DNA of 17,670 nt. Origin: JBBFMJ01 sp037441225. GTDB taxonomy: Bacteria; Acidobacteriota; Thermoanaerobaculia; UBA2201. Shown here piece after piece: positions 8,020-15,190 of this stretch. The stretch covers positions 1 to 17,670 of the forward strand of contig JBBISU010000066.1 of assembly GCA_037441225.1 (NCBI GenBank). The letters run 5' to 3'. Below the pieces are notes generated by a model, which was given only the letters and a program-made list of their open reading frames with translations, ran no database searches and was not told the origin of the DNA. The position numbers were made by a program, and so were the translations under genes. Each line of letters begins with the position of its first letter. Positions within the stretch are counted from its first letter, which is position 1.

Positions 8020-9585
8020 ATGGAAGAAATTAAAAAAGCCTTAGAAACCATTAAAAGTGAGTTAGAAGAAGCACAAGAGCTTTATCTTACAAAATTAGAA
8101 ACAGCAATTGCTTCAATAAAAAATGCCATTGAGCAAATCCCAAAGCCATCACCTATATCCTTTGATATTGAAAAGATATCATCCCTATTGTCAAATTTAT
8201 CAAAACCACAACCAGTGGAAGAAATAAAAGACAATAAGGAAATTATTTTATCTCTTAAAAATTCATTAATTCAAATTGATAAAGGAAAAACACAAGTTGA
8301 GATACTTGATTCATTTCTAAAAGAGGCATCAAAATTTGCTTCAAGGGTTGCAATATTTATCTTTAAAGGAGAGCAAGCAACTGGATGGAAGGGCCTCGGT
8401 TTTACAAAATTTGGCTCTGATGATATGAAGATAAAATCCACCATATTTCCTCTAAGTGAAGGAAATCCATTTTTTAAAACATACAAAAATAAAAACTCGG
8501 TCTTTTATCAACCCTTGAGTGAGGACTTGATTACAAAAGCATTGGGGGGTCCAAAGCCAGAAAAAGTTTTATTAATTCCCTTAATAATAAAAGATAAAGT
8601 TGCTGCTGCCCTTTATTGCGATGAGATAAAAGGGGCAATTCAAATAGAACCAGATATACTTGAAACATTGACTTATGTTTCTTCTCTTTGCATAAGTTTA
8701 ATTGGTCAAAGGCAACTTTTACCTTGCCCAACTCTTACAAAACCAGAAGCACTTAAAATAGAAACCCCAAGGCCCTCAAAGCCAGAAGTTACAACACCAC
8801 CACCTCCCCCTTCTCCTGAAAAGACACAAAAATTTGATGCAAAAACAATGGAACAATTAGAAGCAATTAAAAGGGAAACATTAAAAAAACCAGTTGTAGA
8901 AATGCCAAAGGAGCCAACTCCAACAGTTCATATACCACCAGTTGAACCAAAGCCAGTTCCACCACCAGTCAAAGAAATACCAAAAGTAGAAGAAGAATAC
9001 AAGGTAGAAATGGAGGAAGTACAAGAGATTCCAGCAGAAGAAATCAAAGAAGTAGAATATGAAGTTCCAGAAGGGCCTCCTGTTTCTGAGTGGGCAACAC
9101 TTAAAGAAGAAGGCGGAATGAGAGAGTTTGAACCAGTCAAAGCTGCTCCACCCCCACCTCCTCCGCCACCAAAAGCTCCTCCAACTCCACCAACACCTGA
9201 GGAAATAGAAGAAATTTATGCAAAAAAAAGTGTAGAAGTAAAGCCACCAGCAGATTTTAAAAAGGAAAAGCCAGGCTTTGGATTTGAAAGCATACCAATT
9301 CAGCCAGGACTTACAGCAGAAGAATCAAAAAAACATGATGAAGCCAGAAGATTTGCTCGTTTGCTTGTCTCAGAAATAAAACTTTATAATGAAAGTAAAG
9401 TAGAAGAAGGAAGAAGAAATAAAAATATTTACTCTTTGTTAAAAGAAGACATAGATAGATCAAAACAATTATATGAAGAAAGAATTGCAGCTGAAATTAG
9501 AGCAAAAAGTGATTATTTCAGACAAGCATTAATTTCAATCCTTGCAAATGGTGATTCTTCTGCCTTAGGACCAATGGATTTTTAA
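8020..9585 (+). CDS. GAF-domain protein with proline-rich linker and conserved C-terminal helical block
   Basis: A 521-residue protein in three parts. Residues 1-90 begin with a helical, coiled-coil-like segment. Residues about 92-230 fit a GAF-type sensor domain (VAIFIFKG, then VLLIPLIIKDKVAAALYCDE and a final helix). Residues about 232-430 are a Pro/Glu/Lys-rich, probably disordered linker with a run of eight prolines near 378. Residues about 435-521 form a highly charged helical block around HDEARRFARLLVSEIKLYNE and LLKEDIDRSKQLYEERI; I recall this type of C-terminus from acidobacterial and delta-proteobacterial proteins of unknown function. There is no kinase, cyclase or DNA-binding domain, so it may be an adaptor or scaffold; this is inference. 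The ATG at 8020 has no Shine-Dalgarno but a strong promoter 6 bases away. Confidence 0.75.
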   Translation: MEEIKKALETIKSELEEAQELYLTKLETAIASIKNAIEQIPKPSPISFDIEKISSLLSNLSKPQPVEEIKDNKEIILSLKNSLIQIDKGKTQVEILDSFLKEASKFASRVAIFIFKGEQATGWKGLGFTKFGSDDMKIKSTIFPLSEGNPFFKTYKNKNSVFYQPLSEDLITKALGGPKPEKVLLIPLIIKDKVAAALYCDEIKGAIQIEPDILETLTYVSSLCISLIGQRQLLPCPTLTKPEALKIETPRPSKPEVTTPPPPPSPEKTQKFDAKTMEQLEAIKRETLKKPVVEMPKEPTPTVHIPPVEPKPVPPPVKEIPKVEEEYKVEMEEVQEIPAEEIKEVEYEVPEGPPVSEWATLKEEGGMREFEPVKAAPPPPPPPPKAPPTPPTPEEIEEIYAKKSVEVKPPADFKKEKPGFGFESIPIQPGLTAEESKKHDEARRFARLLVSEIKLYNESKVEEGRRNKNIYSLLKEDIDRSKQLYEERIAAEIRAKSDYFRQALISILANGDSSALGPMDF

Positions 9586-10109
9586 ATCAAATACTTTCGA
9601 TTCTTGCTTAAATTAAAAAAGTAGTTTGAAAAAAAAGATAAATTTAAACCCAACTTTATGCTTTAGATATTTTATAAGCATAAATTAAAGGATTTTTGGT
9701 TTATTAAAATAGTATGCAAGATTACTTTGTTTTATGGAAAGCAAGTAAAATACTTCTGTTATAAATTAAATATCCTTAACAAATCTTTCTGAGTAAGTAT
9801 TTTCAGCTTTTGCCTTCTATCTCTAATACCTTAAGTATCAATTGATAAGGAATGTCTAAAAATTTATTGAATAAATTCCCCTTTGCTTAGGCAGTTATCT
9901 TATTTCAATTTTTCTTTTATTTTGTTTAATACTGTTTGAAAGAAAATACAGCAAAATATCTGCGTCTCAACTATCCTTTCCTTCCATTGTGTACGGTAAA
10001 TCAAAATACCATATTGTCGGAAAACCTCTGCTGCTCTATTAATATTTTTATTTTTTTTAAAATCTTATCTTTCTTTTTTTTATTTCGTATTTAGGGACAA
10101 ATTATCCTA
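9586..10109. other. Long intergenic region without a convincing gene
   Basis: This stretch, which continues through the dsbA-like promoter to 10167, has stops in all frames at short intervals and loses the purine bias of the flanking coding strands. It holds a hairpin at 9655-9684, a near-palindrome around TATCAATTGATA (about 9837-9848), an AATTTAT/ATAAATT inverted repeat near 9860-9876, and a locally less AT-rich patch at about 9958-10040. On the minus strand about 53 codons are open between roughly 10069 and 9908, with no ATG start. I cannot assign an RNA family or a gene remnant. Confidence 0.5.
9655..9684 (+). terminator. Stem-loop 70 bases downstream of the GAF-protein gene (possible terminator)
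   Basis: TTTATGCTT (9655-9663) and AAGCATAAA (9676-9684) form a perfect 9-base-pair stem around a 12-base loop. It is AT-rich and is not followed at once by a T tract (only ATTTTT a few bases on), so it is a poor intrinsic terminator. It could instead protect the 3' end of the transcript. Confidence 0.3.
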
Positions 10110-10160
10110 TTGAAATTTATTTTTCTTTGATGTAAAATATTTAAAACTTTATAAAAGGAG
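10110..10160 (+). promoter_or_regulatory. Promoter and Shine-Dalgarno of the dsbA-like operon
   Basis: TTGAAA (10110-10115) and TAAAAT (10133-10138) are 17 bases apart. The predicted start near 10145 gives a leader of about 23 bases with AAAAGGAG (10153-10160), 7 bases before the ATG at 10168. Unlike the leaderless genes upstream, this one has a standard ribosome binding site. Confidence 0.65.
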
Positions 10161-10167
10161 TAGAAAT

Positions 10168-11208
10168 ATGAAGTATTTTGCTTTAATTTTTGTGTTATTT
10201 TTTTCTTTTAATTGTGCTACGGCACAAAAAGATGTAGTAAAAAAGGAAACTGAAAAAGTTGCAAAGGAAGAAGTTGTTGCAAAGGTAAATGGAAAGGATG
10301 TAACGGATAAGGAATTGGAAGAATTTTTAGGAATTGCTTTAATGATGAAAAACCAAGAAATATATCAACTTAAAAGAACTGCTTTACAGGATTTAATTTT
10401 TATCAAGTTGCAGGAAGAAAAGGCAAAAGAAGAAAACTTATCCCTTGACGATTTTTATAAAAAATATGTAATAGACCCTGTTCCAGAGCCAACAGAGGAA
10501 GAAGTAAATGACTTTTATGAAAAAAACAAAAGCCAGATTAGATTGGGTGAAGAAGAAGCAAAAAAACAAATTAAGGGTTATTTAAAATCACAAAAAATAC
10601 AAGAGTCAGAAGATAAATTAAAAGAAAAACTTTTAAAGGAAGCAAAAATTGAGACCCTTTTAAAACCACCTAAAATGGAACTTTCAAAGGGAAATGAACC
10701 AAAAAAAGGCAAGGAGGGTGCACCAATTATAATAGTTGAATTTACTGATTTTCAATGTCCCTATTGTTCGAGAGCTCAAAGTACTCTGGAAAAAATTTTT
10801 TCAGATTATCCTGATAAGGTTCAGTTGATTTTCAAAGACCTTCCTTTAGATTTCCATAAACAAGCAAAGGATGCTCATATAGCATCCCACTGTGCCTCAG
10901 AACAAGGAAAATTCTGGGAATACCATGATATTTTATTTAAAAACCAAAGCCAGTTATTTCCTGATAAATTAAAAGAATATGCACAACAATTACAATTGGA
11001 TATTGAGAAGTTTAACAAATGTTTTGAAGAAAGAAAATATGAAAAGTATGTAAATGATAATATAGATCAAGCACAAAGTTTAGGCATAACTGGCACTCCA
11101 ACATTTTTTGTCAATGGAAGGATTGTAAGAGGAGCCCAGCCATATGATGCTTTCAAACAAATAATTGACGAGGAGCTTTCCTTTGCAACCCAGGGTTCTG
11201 GGAATTGA
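10168..11208 (+). CDS. Exported DsbA-like thiol oxidoreductase with SurA-like N-terminal region
   Basis: A 346-residue protein. Residues 1-19 are a signal peptide (Lys, hydrophobic core, then ATA before Gln20, a signal peptidase I site). Cys16 is not in a good lipobox, so lipoprotein anchoring is less likely. Residues about 34-165 are helical, with VAKVNGKDVTDKELEEFL as in the N-terminus of SurA/PpiC-type chaperones. Residues about 180-340 are a DsbA-type thioredoxin domain: FTDFQCPYCSRA with the active pair Cys197 and Cys200, Cys242 and Cys285 as a possible second disulfide, and GTPTFFVNG with cis-Pro311. The likely role is forming or shuffling disulfides outside the cytoplasmic membrane. 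The Shine-Dalgarno AAAAGGAG supports this start. It is first in a four-gene run and overlaps the next gene. Confidence 0.88.
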   Translation: MKYFALIFVLFFSFNCATAQKDVVKKETEKVAKEEVVAKVNGKDVTDKELEEFLGIALMMKNQEIYQLKRTALQDLIFIKLQEEKAKEENLSLDDFYKKYVIDPVPEPTEEEVNDFYEKNKSQIRLGEEEAKKQIKGYLKSQKIQESEDKLKEKLLKEAKIETLLKPPKMELSKGNEPKKGKEGAPIIIVEFTDFQCPYCSRAQSTLEKIFSDYPDKVQLIFKDLPLDFHKQAKDAHIASHCASEQGKFWEYHDILFKNQSQLFPDKLKEYAQQLQLDIEKFNKCFEERKYEKYVNDNIDQAQSLGITGTPTFFVNGRIVRGAQPYDAFKQIIDEELSFATQGSGN

Positions 11209-11737
11209 TGATGCTCCTTTTGAAAGAGATAAGACAAAATCAGTTCTTGTTGTAGGTGCATTATATAGAGGATATGAATTCCTTGAAGGACTAATAACTT
11301 GCAAAATAAGGCAAGATGGTTGGGATTCAACTAAAAGATTAGTAGAAGCAATTTCAGGAAGATTTCAAAATCAAATCCAAGGGATATTCTTAAATGGAAT
11401 ATCCCTTGGTGGTTTTAATATAGTTGATATAGAAAAGTTATCTCAAGAGGTAAAAAAGCCAGTAATTGTTATAATGAGAAAATTGCCTGATTTTGAAGCA
11501 ATAAAAAAGGCAATGGATAAATTGCCAAACCCACAAAAAAGGTGGAAACTTATAGAAAAAGCAGGACCAATTGAAAATGGAGGAAAAATATATTTTCAGA
11601 GAGCAGGAATAGACAAAGTAAAGGCATTAAAACTTATAGAAGCTGCAACAATAAGAGGAAACCTTCCAGAAGCATTAAGGGTAGCACATTTAATTGCCTC
11701 AGGCATTATGAAAGGGGAAAGCAAAGGGGGAGCTTAA
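11183..11737 (+). CDS. DUF99 / endonuclease dU-like protein
   Basis: About 184 residues, close to full length for the family, which is mainly archaeal. After a few residues comes VLGIDDAPF, then VVGALYRG, DGWDST, IFLNGISLGGFNIVDIEKL, KKPVIVIMRKLP and RWKLIEKAGP, all in family order. The family (Pfam PF01949) has an endonuclease V-like fold and has been linked to cleavage at deoxyuridine; the conserved Asp pair in GIDDAPF fits the metal site. Activity in this protein is inference. I chose TTG at 11183 because GAGGAG (11170-11175) lies 7 bases before it; an upstream in-frame TTG at 11165 would add six residues without a ribosome site. The gene overlaps the DsbA-like gene by 26 bases and ends 4 bases before the next gene. 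Confidence 0.82.
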   Translation: MQPRVLGIDDAPFERDKTKSVLVVGALYRGYEFLEGLITCKIRQDGWDSTKRLVEAISGRFQNQIQGIFLNGISLGGFNIVDIEKLSQEVKKPVIVIMRKLPDFEAIKKAMDKLPNPQKRWKLIEKAGPIENGGKIYFQRAGIDKVKALKLIEAATIRGNLPEALRVAHLIASGIMKGESKGGA

Positions 11738-11741
11738 ACAA

Positions 11742-12596
11742 ATGTTTTTAAAAATTGGTGATTTTGATATTCATTTTTTGAACACAGGTGAGTTCTGGCT
11801 TGACGGTGGTTCTATGTTTGGAATTGTGCCAAAAGTTTTATGGTCTAAAATCCTTAAATCAGATGAAAACAATTGCATCCCTATGGCTTTAAATTGCTAT
11901 TTAATTAAAGGCAAAAACTTTAATTTACTAATTGAATGTGGAATTGGAAATTGGTGGGATGAAAAATGGAAAAATATTTATAAAATAAAAAGTTTTAACT
12001 TTAACAATATCTTAGAGGCAGAAGGGCTTTCAAAAGAAGAAATTACACATATTTTTGTATCCCATCTGCATTTTGATCACATAGGTGGTGCAGTTGAAAA
12101 AATTTATGATCAGATAATTCCAACTTTTCCAAAGGCAAAGATTTTTGTTCAAAAAGAGGAATATGAACATTGCTTATCTCCAAATTTAAAAGAAAAAGGC
12201 AGTTATAAGAAAGAAATTTTAATTTCACTTGCAGAAAATGGGAGGTTTGAATTTTTATCAGGTGACTTTAATATCTTAGATAGTTTTAAGGCAATTAAAG
12301 TGGGTGGGCATTCAATGGGAATGCAAATTTTGAAAATTGAATCAAATGGTGAGGTTGCTTATTTTTTAGGTGACTTGATACCAACACAAGCACACTTAAA
12401 AATAAACTGGATTGCTTCTTATGATTTAGAACCATTAAAAATATTGAAAATAAAGGAAGAATTTTTAAAAAATGCCTTAGAAGAAAAAGCAGTTCTACTT
12501 TTGTACCACGAAAAAAATATGCCTTTTGGAAGATTAAAAAAAGATATGGAAGGAAATTATTTTCTTGAAAAATTAAGGGAGACAAAAAATGTTTGA
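11742..12596 (+). CDS. Metallo-beta-lactamase-fold hydrolase
   Basis: A 284-residue single-domain MBL-fold protein. Metal ligands are visible: SHLHFDH with His108, His110, Asp112 and His113, then His190 in GGHSMG, Asp211 in FLGDLIP and His256 in LLYHEKN. This is the full two-metal set. The fold and the early TGEFWLDGGSMFG are like the N-acyl-homoserine-lactonase/quinolone-degrading branch, but the substrate is unknown and no quorum-sensing gene is nearby. There is no signal peptide, so it acts in the cytoplasm. GGGGGAG upstream of the ATG serves as ribosome site, inside the end of the DUF99 gene. The last 8 bases overlap lpdA. Confidence 0.85.
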   Translation: MFLKIGDFDIHFLNTGEFWLDGGSMFGIVPKVLWSKILKSDENNCIPMALNCYLIKGKNFNLLIECGIGNWWDEKWKNIYKIKSFNFNNILEAEGLSKEEITHIFVSHLHFDHIGGAVEKIYDQIIPTFPKAKIFVQKEEYEHCLSPNLKEKGSYKKEILISLAENGRFEFLSGDFNILDSFKAIKVGGHSMGMQILKIESNGEVAYFLGDLIPTQAHLKINWIASYDLEPLKILKIKEEFLKNALEEKAVLLLYHEKNMPFGRLKKDMEGNYFLEKLRETKNV

Positions 12597-13962
12597 TTTA
12601 ATTGTAATAGGAGGAGGTCCGGGGGGTTATGTTTCAGCAATAAGAGCAGCTCAATTAGGTTTAAAAGTTGCAATTGTTGAAAAAAATGAACTCTTTGGTG
12701 GAACCTGTCTTCTCAAAGGTTGTATTCCAACGAAGATATTTTTAAATGTAACAAAGATTTTAAAGGAAATTAAAAAAGGCAGGCAGTTTGGGCTTCTTTC
12801 AGAGCCAAAAGTTGATTTAAACTTATTACAAGAATTTAAGAAAAGAGTGATATTAAAGCTTTCAAAAGGTATAGAAGGTTTGTTAAACCAGAAAGGAGTT
12901 TCAATTTATAAGGGTTTTGCTTCCTTTGAAGATTTTGAAACGATAAATGTTTCAAAAGATAAACTAAAGGCAAAATATTTTTTAATTGCTACGGGTTCAA
13001 AAATTTCAAGTATTAAAGGTTTTGAAGTTGATGAAGAAAGTATAATTTCATCTGATAAAGCACTGGAATTAAAGGAAATTCCAAAGGCAATTGCAATAAT
13101 TGGAGCAGGAGCAATAGGTGTTGAATTTTCATCAATTTTTTCATCCTTTGGATCAGAAGTTCACTTATTTGAAATTATGCCCCAAATACTCCCAATGGAA
13201 GATAATTATTCAGCAGAAGAGCTTGAGAAAAATTTAATAAGAGAAGGAATTAAAATTTATAAAAATACAAAAGTATTATCCTGGGAAAAAATAGAAGAAG
13301 GAGTTAAATTAAAATTTGAAAAAGATGGAGAAATAAAAGAAATTATAATATCTTTAATTTTATCTGCTGTTGGAAGGATGCCTTACACAGAAGGTTTAAA
13401 TATTGAAAAAGCAGGAATAAAAACAGATAAAAAGGGTTTTATTCCTGTTGATAAATTTTACAAAACTGAGAATCCAAATATATATGCTATAGGGGATGCC
13501 ATTGCAACTCCAATGCTTGCTCATCTGGCATCCCATGAAGGAATAATTGCAGTTGAAAAGATTGCTGGGGAAGATGTAGAGGAACTACCATACCATCTTG
13601 TTCCTTCTTGTACTTATTCAATCCCAGAACTTGCCTCAGTTGGATTTAAATTAAAAGATTTAGAAGAACAAGGAAGAAGCATAAAAGTTGGGAATTTCCC
13701 TTTTATTGCAAATCCAAAAGCATCTGCAATGGCTGAAAGTAAAGGAAAAGTTTTCTTTTTCAGAGATGAAAAAACAGATGAAATTTTAAGGGCATCCATT
13801 GTTGGACCCAATGCCACAGAACTTATATCTGAGGCAACTGTTTCAATTTTTGCAAATCTAACTTCTACTGATTTTTCAAAAATAATCCATCCCCATCCCA
13901 CATTATCAGAGGCCTTGCAAGAAGCAAATTTGGATGCCTTGGGAAGAGTTATTCATTTATAA
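12589..13962 (+). CDS. lpdA: Dihydrolipoamide dehydrogenase (E3)
   Basis: A 457-residue FAD disulfide reductase. It has GGGPGG (8-13) for FAD, the redox pair in GGTCLLKGCIPTK (Cys40 and Cys45), an NAD-binding IIGAGAIGVEF with an acidic residue at the end of the next strand (NAD preference), YAIGDAIATP, and the C-terminal HPHPTLSE with the catalytic His436 and Glu441. It oxidises dihydrolipoamide with NAD+. No E1, E2, lipoyl-protein or glycine cleavage genes are in the window, so its complex is unknown. It overlaps the MBL gene by 8 bases with GGGAG upstream. A related flavin disulfide reductase is possible, but the motif set fits E3 best. Confidence 0.93.
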   Translation: MFDLIVIGGGPGGYVSAIRAAQLGLKVAIVEKNELFGGTCLLKGCIPTKIFLNVTKILKEIKKGRQFGLLSEPKVDLNLLQEFKKRVILKLSKGIEGLLNQKGVSIYKGFASFEDFETINVSKDKLKAKYFLIATGSKISSIKGFEVDEESIISSDKALELKEIPKAIAIIGAGAIGVEFSSIFSSFGSEVHLFEIMPQILPMEDNYSAEELEKNLIREGIKIYKNTKVLSWEKIEEGVKLKFEKDGEIKEIIISLILSAVGRMPYTEGLNIEKAGIKTDKKGFIPVDKFYKTENPNIYAIGDAIATPMLAHLASHEGIIAVEKIAGEDVEELPYHLVPSCTYSIPELASVGFKLKDLEEQGRSIKVGNFPFIANPKASAMAESKGKVFFFRDEKTDEILRASIVGPNATELISEATVSIFANLTSTDFSKIIHPHPTLSEALQEANLDALGRVIHL

Positions 13963-14064
13963 AATACTTTGAATTCTCAGTTACAAAAATTTTTAACCAG
14001 GAATAAATATAGTCCCATTATTTAAAATTCGAAATAGCAAAGAATAAATCTTTTTTTATTCATA
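13963..14064. other. Convergent gap between lpdA and the ExbD-like gene
   Basis: A short AT-rich gap. GAATAAA (14042-14048) and TTTATTC (14055-14061) could form a 7-base-pair, A/T-dominated hairpin with a T-rich loop, which might serve as a weak terminator in either direction. Nothing stronger is visible. Confidence 0.25.
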
Positions 14065-14532
14065 TTACTTTCTATTTTTCTTTATTTTTTGTTCGGTTAA
14101 AAGGTAAATAATACCAACCTTTGCTTGTTTTAATTGATCTATTACTTTATCTATAATTTTAAAAGGCAGTTCCTTATCTGCTTTTATAACAATTGGCTTG
14201 CTTGGATATTTTTTTATAACATTTAAAGCAAAGTATAAAACCTCCTCCTGGTTTATCTGCCTTGTCATTTCTTCCCCTTCTGAAACCCTTATAATTTTAT
14301 TTTTATCAATAGAAATAATAGCTGCTCTTTTTGGTACTTCTTCCCTTTCAGTTGAATCTGGAAGTTCTAATATTGATTCTTTATCAGGATCCATATTAAA
14401 AGTTAAAACAAAAAATATTATTAAAAGAAAAACAATATCAGCCATAGAAGCAGTTGGAATATAAGGGTTAATTTTTGCAATCCTTTTAACTTTCATATTT
14501 TTAAAGACACCAAAAAGTCCCTTTTGTTCCAA
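14065..14532 (-). CDS. ExbD/TolR-family biopolymer transport protein
   Basis: A 155-residue protein with a short cytoplasmic N-terminus, one transmembrane helix (about 31-45, SMADIVFLLIIFFVLTF) carrying the essential Asp32, and a periplasmic domain that ends in VIKADKELPFKIIDKVIDQLKQA and VGIIYLLTE. This is the ExbD/TolR pattern. Such proteins work with an ExbB/TolQ/MotA-type partner to couple proton flow to an outer-membrane or cell-envelope process. No partner or TonB gene is adjacent. The start is TTG at 14532 (the Met at codon 13 is an alternative that keeps the helix). It is divergent from tsf, separated by 61 bases. The call suggests a diderm cell. Confidence 0.85.
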   Translation of the reverse strand: MEQKGLFGVFKNMKVKRIAKINPYIPTASMADIVFLLIIFFVLTFNMDPDKESILELPDSTEREEVPKRAAIISIDKNKIIRVSEGEEMTRQINQEEVLYFALNVIKKYPSKPIVIKADKELPFKIIDKVIDQLKQAKVGIIYLLTEQKIKKNRK

Positions 14533-14554
14533 TTTTATTTTAAATTAAATTTTA

Positions 14555-14586
14555 TGGTATAATTTTATAATTTTTAATTTTGGAGG
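14555..14586 (+). promoter_or_regulatory. Extended -10 promoter and Shine-Dalgarno of tsf
   Basis: TGG-TATAAT (TATAAT at 14558-14563) is a consensus extended -10. The predicted start near 14570 leaves about 24 bases of leader with TGGAGG (14581-14586), 7 bases before the ATG at 14594. No rpsB lies upstream, so tsf has its own promoter here. Confidence 0.6.
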
Positions 14587-14593
14587 TTTTAAA

Positions 14594-15190
14594 ATGAGTA
14601 TTTCAATGGAAGATGTAAAGAAATTAAGAGAAAAAACAGGAGCAGGAATTGTTGACTGCAAAAATGCCTTAGAAGAAGCAAAAGGGAATATGGAAGTAGC
14701 TGTTGAAATTTTAAGGAAAAAAGGGCTTGCACAAGCACAAAAAAAGTCCTCAAGGACTACAAAGGAAGGTGTTATTGGTTATTATATTCACCATAATAAC
14801 AAATTAGCAACATTGGTTGAGCTTCGCTGTGAAACAGATTTTGTGGCTAAAACAGAGGATTTTAAAAAATTAGCAGAGGATTTGTCAATGCAAGTGGCAG
14901 CAACAGGTCCAAAATTTGTAAAGGTTGAAGATGTTCCTGAAGAAGTGATAAATAAAGAAAAGGAAATTTTAAGAGAACAATTAAAAAATGAAAAAAAACC
15001 AGAAAATGTTATTGAAAAAATAATTGAAGGAAGAATACAGAAATTCTTTGAAGAAAATGTTCTTTTAGAACAACCTTTTATTAAGGATGATAAGAAAAAA
15101 ATTAAAGAATTGATAACAGAAACAATAACAAAAACAGGAGAAAATATTCAAGTAGTAAGATTTGTTAGGATGCAATTAGGTGAAGAATAA
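14594..15190 (+). CDS. tsf: Elongation factor Ts
   Basis: A 198-residue EF-Ts of the short form. The N-terminal UBA-like domain reads VKKLREKTGAGIVDCKNALEEAKGN, and the core has RCETDFVAKTEDF, the Asp-Phe pair that enters the EF-Tu nucleotide site, followed by VRFVRMQLGE at the end. It promotes GDP release from EF-Tu. The short length is typical of some thermophiles and cyanobacteria-like lineages. rpsB, the usual upstream partner, is absent; an ExbD gene is there instead. Its TAA stop shares one base with the pyrH ATG. Confidence 0.97.
   Translation: MSISMEDVKKLREKTGAGIVDCKNALEEAKGNMEVAVEILRKKGLAQAQKKSSRTTKEGVIGYYIHHNNKLATLVELRCETDFVAKTEDFKKLAEDLSMQVAATGPKFVKVEDVPEEVINKEKEILREQLKNEKKPENVIEKIIEGRIQKFFEENVLLEQPFIKDDKKKIKELITETITKTGENIQVVRFVRMQLGEE

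Noticed and set aside
3550..9848. Palindrome TATCAATTGATA found both near 3550 and near 9837 as a possible shared operator
   Set aside because: The first copy is inside the rsmB coding region and encodes conserved-looking Ile/Leu residues; short AT palindromes are expected by chance in this composition.
9586..10167. CRISPR array or riboswitch in the long gap
   Set aside because: There are no evenly spaced direct repeats, and I recognise no conserved riboswitch core before the dsbA-like gene.
10168..10230. Lipoprotein signal at Cys16 of the DsbA-like protein
   Set aside because: The residues before the Cys (Ser-Phe-Asn) do not fit a lipobox, whereas Ala-Thr-Ala at 17-19 is a good signal peptidase I site.
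11067..11330. Minus-strand open frames of 74 and 87 codons
   Set aside because: They are opposite the dsbA-like/DUF99 junction, where both plus-strand genes have strong family motifs.
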